Assembly: GCA_031259795.1 (NCBI GenBank)
Contig: JAIRLA010000198.1
Coordinates: 1 to 10,141 of the forward strand
Direction: 5' to 3'
Source of the DNA: Azoarcus sp.
GTDB taxonomy: Bacteria; Pseudomonadota; Gammaproteobacteria; Burkholderiales; Rhodocyclaceae
DNA: 10,141 nucleotides
This document shows positions 7,169 to 10,141 of the stretch, in pieces. A model generated the notes under the pieces. The model had not been told where the DNA came from. It made no database searches and saw only the letters and a program-made list of their open reading frames with translations. Position numbers and translations under genes: made by a program. The number at the start of each line of letters is the position of its first letter. The first letter of the stretch is position 1.

Positions 7169-8614
7169 TCAGTCCCGTGCGCGCCCGTAATCGTCCTCGA
7201 AGCGGACGATGTCGTCTTCGCCCAGATAACTGCCCGACTGGACTTCGATGATCTCCAGCGGCAGGCGGCCTGGGTTGGACAGGCGGTGCATGGCGCCTAT
7301 CGGGATGTAGGTCGACTCATTTTCGCCAAGGAAAAAAATGTCGTCGTTTCGCTGCACCCGCGCCGTGCCCCGCACCACGATCCAGTGTTCGGCGCGATGG
7401 TAATGCAGTTGCAGTGAAAGGCTCGCGCCCGGTTCGACCACGATGCGCTTGACCTGGAAGCGTTCCCCGCCATCGAGCGCGTCGTACCAGCCCCATGGAC
7501 GAAAGTTCTTGCGGTGGTTGCGGCCTTGACTGCGGCCTTCGGCCTTGAGGCGTTCGGCCACTTGCTTGACGTCCTGCGCGCGGTTCCTGGGTACCACCAG
7601 CACCGCGTCGGCGGTTTCCGCCACGACCATGTCCTGGCAGCCCACCGCCGCCACCAGACGGTGCCCGGCATAGACCAGCGTGTCCCGGCTGTCGTGCAGG
7701 ATGGCGTCGCCCCGTGTCGCGTTGCCGTCGGCGTCGCGCGCCGATACCGCCCACAGGGCATCCCACGCGCCGACGTCCGACCAGCCCGCGGCGAGCGGTA
7801 TCAGGACGCCGGCGCCGAGTTGCGGGGCGCGGCGCAGTTTTTCCATTACCGCGTAGTCGATGGAGTCGGCTGGACATTTTTCGAACGCGGCGCGTTCCAC
7901 GCGCAGGAAATCGGCATCCGTCGAACGCCCGGCCCAGGCGGTGCGGCAGGCTTCGTCGATATCGGGCCGGAAGTGCGATAACGCTTCCAGCCACACCGAG
8001 GCGCGGAACATGAAAATGCCGCTGTTCCAGAAATACGCGCCGCTGGCGATATAGCGCGCCGCCGCGCCGGCATCGGGCTTTTCGACGAATTCGGCCAGCG
8101 CGCGCGCTTCGCCGTCGGCAATCGCCGCGCCGGCGCGCACGTAGCCGTATCCGGTCTCCGCCCGTTCGGGTACGACGCCAAAGCACACCAGCGCCCCGCT
8201 TTCGGCCTGGCGCGCGCCCGCGGCGATCGCCCGCTGGAAGACGGCGAGATCGCCGATCGCGTGATCGGCCGGCATCACCAGCAAGACAGGGTCGGCGCCT
8301 TCCCCGCTTGCTTCCAGCGCCGCCAGCGTCAGCGCCGGCGCGGTGTTGCGGCCCGCGGGTTCGAGCACGATGCGCGCCTGGCGCACGCCGCTCCGGCGCA
8401 ATTGCTCGGCGGTGATGAAGCGGTATTCTTCGTTGCTCACCACCAGGAGGCGCGGGTCGAGTTCGCCGGTAAAGCCATCGAGCCTCGCCGCCGTCTCTTG
8501 CAGGAGCGAATGTTCGCCGGTGAGCGGCAATAGTTGTTTGGGATAGGTTTCGCGCGATGCCGGCCACAGGCGCGTGCCCGAGCCGCCGGAAAGGATCACT
8601 GTCCTGATCGTCAT
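7169..8614 (-). CDS. manC: Mannose-1-phosphate guanylyltransferase / mannose-6-phosphate isomerase
   Basis: A bifunctional cytoplasmic enzyme (ManC/CpsB/AlgA type II). It interconverts fructose-6-P and mannose-6-P and makes GDP-mannose from mannose-1-P and GTP, feeding LPS, capsule or exopolysaccharide. The 481 residues match the family length. The N-terminal guanylyltransferase domain carries the pyrophosphorylase signature GGSGTRLWPASRETYPKQLL (10-29), MPADHAI (114-120), FVEKP (176-180) and WNSGIFMF (196-203). The C-terminal cupin isomerase domain carries QLHYHRAEHWIVVRGTA (402-418) and YIPIGAMHRLSNPG (436-449). By family analogy Q402, H404, E409 and H443 are the metal ligands, and all are present. 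The ATG (8612-8614) overlaps the rfbC TGA as ATGA, with GAGGG (8621-8625) six bases upstream, so translation is probably coupled. A phosphomannomutase is needed between the two activities and is not in this window. The isomerase half could be redundant if a separate manA exists. Confidence 0.97.
   Translation of the reverse strand: MTIRTVILSGGSGTRLWPASRETYPKQLLPLTGEHSLLQETAARLDGFTGELDPRLLVVSNEEYRFITAEQLRRSGVRQARIVLEPAGRNTAPALTLAALEASGEGADPVLLVMPADHAIGDLAVFQRAIAAGARQAESGALVCFGVVPERAETGYGYVRAGAAIADGEARALAEFVEKPDAGAAARYIASGAYFWNSGIFMFRASVWLEALSHFRPDIDEACRTAWAGRSTDADFLRVERAAFEKCPADSIDYAVMEKLRRAPQLGAGVLIPLAAGWSDVGAWDALWAVSARDADGNATRGDAILHDSRDTLVYAGHRLVAAVGCQDMVVAETADAVLVVPRNRAQDVKQVAERLKAEGRSQGRNHRKNFRPWGWYDALDGGERFQVKRIVVEPGASLSLQLHYHRAEHWIVVRGTARVQRNDDIFFLGENESTYIPIGAMHRLSNPGRLPLEIIEVQSGSYLGEDDIVRFEDDYGRARD
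8611..8614 (-). other. ATGA stop/start overlap of rfbC and manC
   Basis: The manC ATG (8612-8614) and the rfbC TGA (8611-8613) share bases. This is the classic arrangement for translational coupling, and shows that the two genes are expressed from one transcript. Confidence 0.9.
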
Positions 8615-9180
8615 CGCGCGCCCTCGAATGTGTATGTTTCCGCGTCTTGCAGCGGCAATCCGGCGCGATCCTTCGCCGACAGCAATGGTTCGCCCAGTTC
8701 GCCCAGCGGCCAGCGGATGCCGATGGCGGGATCGTTCCAGAGGATGCAGCGCTCGTGTTCCGGCGCGTAATAATCGGTGGCCTTGTACAGGAAATCGGCG
8801 CTTTCGCTCAGCACCACGAAGCCATGGGCGAATCCGGGCGGAATCCAGAACATGCGCTGCGGCGCGTCCTCGCCAAGCTCGACTCCGGCCCAGCGCCCGA
8901 AATGCGGCGAGCCGCGCCGCACATCCACCGCCACATCGAACACCCGCCCGCGCGGCGCCCTGACCAATTTGCCCTGCGCCTGCCGAATCTGGTAGTGCAG
9001 TCCGCGCAGTACTCCGCGCGCCGAGCGCGAATGGTTGTCCTGCACGAAGGCGGCATCGTACCCGGTCGCCTCGCGGAAAGCGCGCGCGTTGTAGCTTTCA
9101 AGGAAAAAGCCGCGCGCATCGCCGAATACGTCCGCTTCGAGAATCAGCGCGCCGGGCAGCGCGGTCGGGATCACTTTCAT
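8611..9180 (-). CDS. rfbC: dTDP-4-dehydrorhamnose 3,5-epimerase
   Basis: RfbC (RmlC) epimerises C3 and C5 of dTDP-4-keto-6-deoxyglucose, the third step of dTDP-L-rhamnose synthesis, in the cytoplasm. The 189-residue cupin matches the family length (about 180-190). Visible signatures are MKVIPTALPGALILEADVF at the start, DARGFFLESY (21-30), RGVLRGLHYQ (55-64), IPPGFAHGFVVLSE (113-126), YKATDYY (132-138) and LSAKDR (167-172). By alignment to characterised RmlC proteins, H62, Y132 and D171 correspond to the catalytic His, Tyr and Asp, so the enzyme looks active. The start ATG 9178-9180 is preferred to the upstream ATG at 9190-9192 because family members begin MKVI. Both lack a strong ribosome binding site, although GGA lies 7 bases before the preferred start. 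It is the first visible gene of a unit with manC (4-bp overlap). Its usual partners rfbA, rfbB and rfbD are not in this window. Confidence 0.96.
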   Translation of the reverse strand: MKVIPTALPGALILEADVFGDARGFFLESYNARAFREATGYDAAFVQDNHSRSARGVLRGLHYQIRQAQGKLVRAPRGRVFDVAVDVRRGSPHFGRWAGVELGEDAPQRMFWIPPGFAHGFVVLSESADFLYKATDYYAPEHERCILWNDPAIGIRWPLGELGEPLLSAKDRAGLPLQDAETYTFEGAR

Positions 9181-9193
9181 CGCCAAATCCATT

Positions 9194-9315
9194 TAAAGAA
9201 GGGGAGGAAGGAACGGGACGCCTGTCCGTGCCTCACCGCAGAGAAATCAGCGTCGCTGCGCTCCGGACAGAACGAACTGGATTGCCACGTCGCTGCGCTC
9301 CTCGCAATGACGAGG
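9194..9315. repeat. Intergenic repeat, copy 1: partial B module joined to A element
   Basis: The left part (about 9194-9241, from TAAAGAAGGGGAGG to the CACCGC region) matches the right third of the B modules at 9357-9509 and 9838-9990, including ACGCCTGTC. It leads directly into the A element (9242-9315), a 74-bp sequence perfectly repeated at 9676-9749. Inside A, the 14-mer CGTCGCTGCGCTCC occurs twice (9251-9264 and 9288-9301). The second occurrence lies in a segment flanked by ATTGC (9281-9285) and GCAAT (9304-9308). The right half of A resembles a short intergenic repeat seen in many unrelated bacterial genomes, recognisable in spurious translations as RHCEERSDVAIQ. No transposase is associated with it. 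The array starts only 14 bp upstream of the rfbC start. Confidence 0.85.
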
Positions 9316-9339
9316 AGGGGGAGGCTTTTGCAATGGCGC

Positions 9340-9352
9340 ATTCTTCCGATGG
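9340..9352. repeat. 13-bp linker repeat, copy 1
   Basis: ATTCTTCCGATGG (9340-9352) recurs exactly at 9801-9813. Both copies lie between an A element and a B module, so A, linker and B were duplicated or spread as one composite unit. Confidence 0.7.
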
Positions 9353-9356
9353 ACGC

Positions 9357-9509
9357 CCCTCCCCCGCTTGGCGGGCGAGAGGGTGGCCGCAGGGCGGGAG
9401 AGGGCTTCCAACCATCCGGCGCGAGAGCGCCGCTGGATAAAAGGGGGAGGGAGGAAGGGAAACGCCTGTCTGTACCCCACCGCCAAGAAATCAGCGTCGC
9501 TTCGCTCCG
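9357..9509. repeat. Intergenic repeat B module, copy 1 (153 bp)
   Basis: This copy matches 9838-9990 at the same length with scattered differences, mostly in its middle and in the last 50 bases. It contains several hairpins: CCCGC/GCGGG (9363-9367 with 9371-9375), and GGCGC/GCGCC (9418-9422 with 9427-9431, loop GAGA) enclosed by ATCC/GGAT (9414-9417 with 9435-9438). It continues through GGGGGAGGG and ACGCCTGTC, and ends in the GAAATCAGCG segment that also begins the A elements. It shows no coding character: open frames cross it in several frames on both strands. Confidence 0.85.
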
Positions 9510-9530
9510 CATGGAAGGAAACCCTCTCCC

Positions 9531-9570
9531 GCCCCTGACGGGGCACCCTCCCCCACAAGTGGGGGAGGGG
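9531..9570. repeat. Paired GC-rich hairpins between repeat units
   Basis: A 5-bp stem GCCCC-TGAC-GGGGC (9531-9544) is followed at once by a perfect 11-bp inverted repeat, CCCTCCCCCAC (9546-9556) and GTGGGGGAGGG (9559-9569), with only AA between. The sequence type (C-run, short loop, G-run) is common in intergenic regions of GC-rich proteobacteria. It lacks a following T-run on either strand, so it is a weak candidate for intrinsic termination. Confidence 0.75.
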
Positions 9571-9582
9571 ACGGCAAGCAGC

Positions 9583-9624
9583 TGTGATTGGGGGAAGGGA
9601 GGGCTGCCGGTTGTGATTGGGGGA
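9583..9624. repeat. 13-bp direct repeat with G-runs
   Basis: TGTGATTGGGGGA occurs at 9583-9595 and 9612-9624, 29 bp apart. Both copies are followed by further short G-runs. Together with the G-runs at 9561-9570 this makes a strongly G-skewed patch on the plus strand. No gene is present here. Confidence 0.65.
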
Positions 9625-9668
9625 GGGTCATGTCGGCAAAGCGCCGTCGTTGCGATGGACACTCCCCT

Positions 9669-9749
9669 CCGCCAAAGAAATCAGCGTCGCTGCGCTCCGG
9701 ACAGAACGAACTGGATTGCCACGTCGCTGCGCTCCTCGCAATGACGAGG
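9669..9749. repeat. Intergenic repeat A element, copy 2
   Basis: Bases 9676-9749 are identical over 74 bp to 9242-9315, including both internal CGTCGCTGCGCTCC copies (9685-9698 and 9722-9735). The preceding CCGCCA also matches the B-module ends, but ACGCCTGTC and the rest of the B-type left flank are missing here. Perfect identity beside otherwise diverged modules suggests recent duplication or gene conversion. Confidence 0.9.
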
Positions 9750-9837
9750 CGGGGGAGACTTTCGCGATGACGAGGTGAGGAAGGGTTTTCGCGATGATGA
9801 ATTCTTCCGATGGCCTCCCCCGTCCGATGGATTCCTT
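9750..9837. repeat. Linker with short internal repeats
   Basis: TTCGCGATGA occurs twice (9761-9770 and 9788-9797), and ATTCTTCCGATGG (9801-9813) repeats the linker at 9340-9352. TCCGATGG then appears again at about 9823-9830. This looks like decayed or stuttered copies of the A-to-B junction. I see no gene. Confidence 0.6.
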
Positions 9838-9990
9838 CCCTCCCCCGCTTGGCGGGCGAGAGGGCGCCCGAAGGGCGGGAGAGGGCTTCCAACCATCCGA
9901 CGCGCAGCGCCGCTGGATAAAAAGGGGGAGGGAGTGGACGGAACGCCTGTCCATTCTCCACCGCCAAGAAATCAGCGGCGCTTCGCGCCG
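9838..9990. repeat. Intergenic repeat B module, copy 2 (153 bp)
   Basis: Same length and order as 9357-9509. The hairpins differ slightly. CCCGC-TTG-GCGGG is kept. A new perfect CGCCC-GAA-GGGCG stem is present (9865-9877) where copy 1 has no perfect pairing. The module ends in a perfect CGGCGC-TTC-GCGCCG stem (9976-9990), where copy 1 has two mismatched pairs. The module is non-coding by the same criteria as copy 1. Confidence 0.85.
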
Positions 9991-10011
9991 GATGATTGGC
10001 GCCCCCCTCTC

Positions 10012-10053
10012 CCGGCCTTCGGCCACCCTCTCCCCCCTGCGGGGGGCGAGGGG
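10012..10053. repeat. C-run / G-run stem-loops
   Basis: A small GGCC-TTC-GGCC stem (about 10014-10024) is followed by a 12-bp stem, CCCTCTCCCCCC (10026-10037) with GGGGGGCGAGGG (10041-10052), loop TGC and one mismatch. This is the same general kind of structure as 9546-9569 but a different sequence. Confidence 0.7.
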
Positions 10054-10068
10054 AATCCATCGGGAGAA

Positions 10069-10141
10069 CTCGTCATTGCGAGGAGCGCGATCGACGTGGC
10101 AATCCAGTTCGTTCTGTCCGGCGCGTAGCGCCGCTATTCAT
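10069..10141. repeat. Intergenic repeat A element, inverted and diverged copy (reaches right edge)
   Basis: This is the reverse complement of the A elements at 9242-9315 and 9676-9749. CTCGTCATTGCGAGGAGCGC, then GACGTGGCAATCCAG and TTCGTTCTGTCCGG, match the complement. It differs by a small change in the central GCGCGATCGACG, and its distal end (GCGCGTAGCGCCGCTATTCAT) has diverged. Together with the direct copies it forms large inverted repeats. It may continue beyond the window. Confidence 0.85.

Noticed and set aside
8647..9744. 365-residue open frame on the plus strand
   Set aside because: It runs antisense through rfbC and on into the repeat array. Its distal part only translates repeats (ELDCHVAALLAMT appears twice). 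No ribosome binding site or family was recognised.
9491..10060. 189-residue open frame on the minus strand across the repeats
   Set aside because: The translation consists of repeat-derived strings such as RSAATWQSSSFCPERSDADF, a well-known kind of spurious protein. The same repeats are open in other frames too.
9194..10141. CRISPR array
   Set aside because: The repeats are long, unevenly spaced, partly inverted and hairpin-rich. There are no uniform short repeats with unique spacers, and no cas genes are present.
9194..10141. Insertion sequence or transposon
   Set aside because: There is no transposase frame and no clear terminal inverted repeats with target duplication. The inverted A copies are not at the ends of a coding element.

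Overview
The window is about 10 kb of GC-rich DNA from a Gram-negative proteobacterium, most likely a betaproteobacterium. I infer this from the divergent glnE / yhdP pair, the high GC content, and genes for an outer-membrane-bearing envelope (a YhdP-type AsmA-like protein and nucleotide-sugar enzymes for surface polysaccharide). The genus cannot be fixed from the sequence alone.

Layout, left to right. Positions 1-149 hold the 5' end of an unrecognised minus-strand gene that runs off the left edge. A GC-rich hairpin with a T-rich tail (171-199) separates it from glnE (286-2994, minus), the complete bifunctional glutamine synthetase adenylyltransferase / adenylyl-removing enzyme. A 210-bp divergent intergenic region follows. 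It contains a 13-bp direct repeat and a perfect 12-bp palindrome, and leads into yhdP (3205-7113, plus), a large inner-membrane-anchored AsmA-like protein implicated in phospholipid transport to the outer membrane. yhdP converges on manC (7169-8614, minus), a two-domain mannose-1-phosphate guanylyltransferase / mannose-6-phosphate isomerase. Its start overlaps by 4 bp (ATGA) the stop of rfbC (8611-9180, minus), dTDP-4-dehydrorhamnose 3,5-epimerase. These two genes form one translational unit supplying activated sugars (GDP-mannose, dTDP-rhamnose) for LPS or exopolysaccharide.

From about 9194 to the right edge (about 950 bp) I find no credible gene. The stretch is a composite intergenic repeat array: a 74-bp element present twice as perfect direct copies and once more in inverted, diverged form, a 153-bp hairpin-rich module present twice (plus a third partial copy), and several GC-rich hairpins and G/C-run stem-loops. 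The array comes to within about 14 bp of the rfbC start codon and occupies the place where the promoter or other rml genes would be expected. Long open frames across this array and antisense to the genes are by-products of high GC and repeat structure.

The genes themselves are ordinary and well-characterised families. The parts most worth a second look are the repeat array with its relation to the rfbC-manC unit, and the direct-repeat / palindrome arrangement between glnE and yhdP. I found no evidence of a novel defence, mobile or biosynthetic system.
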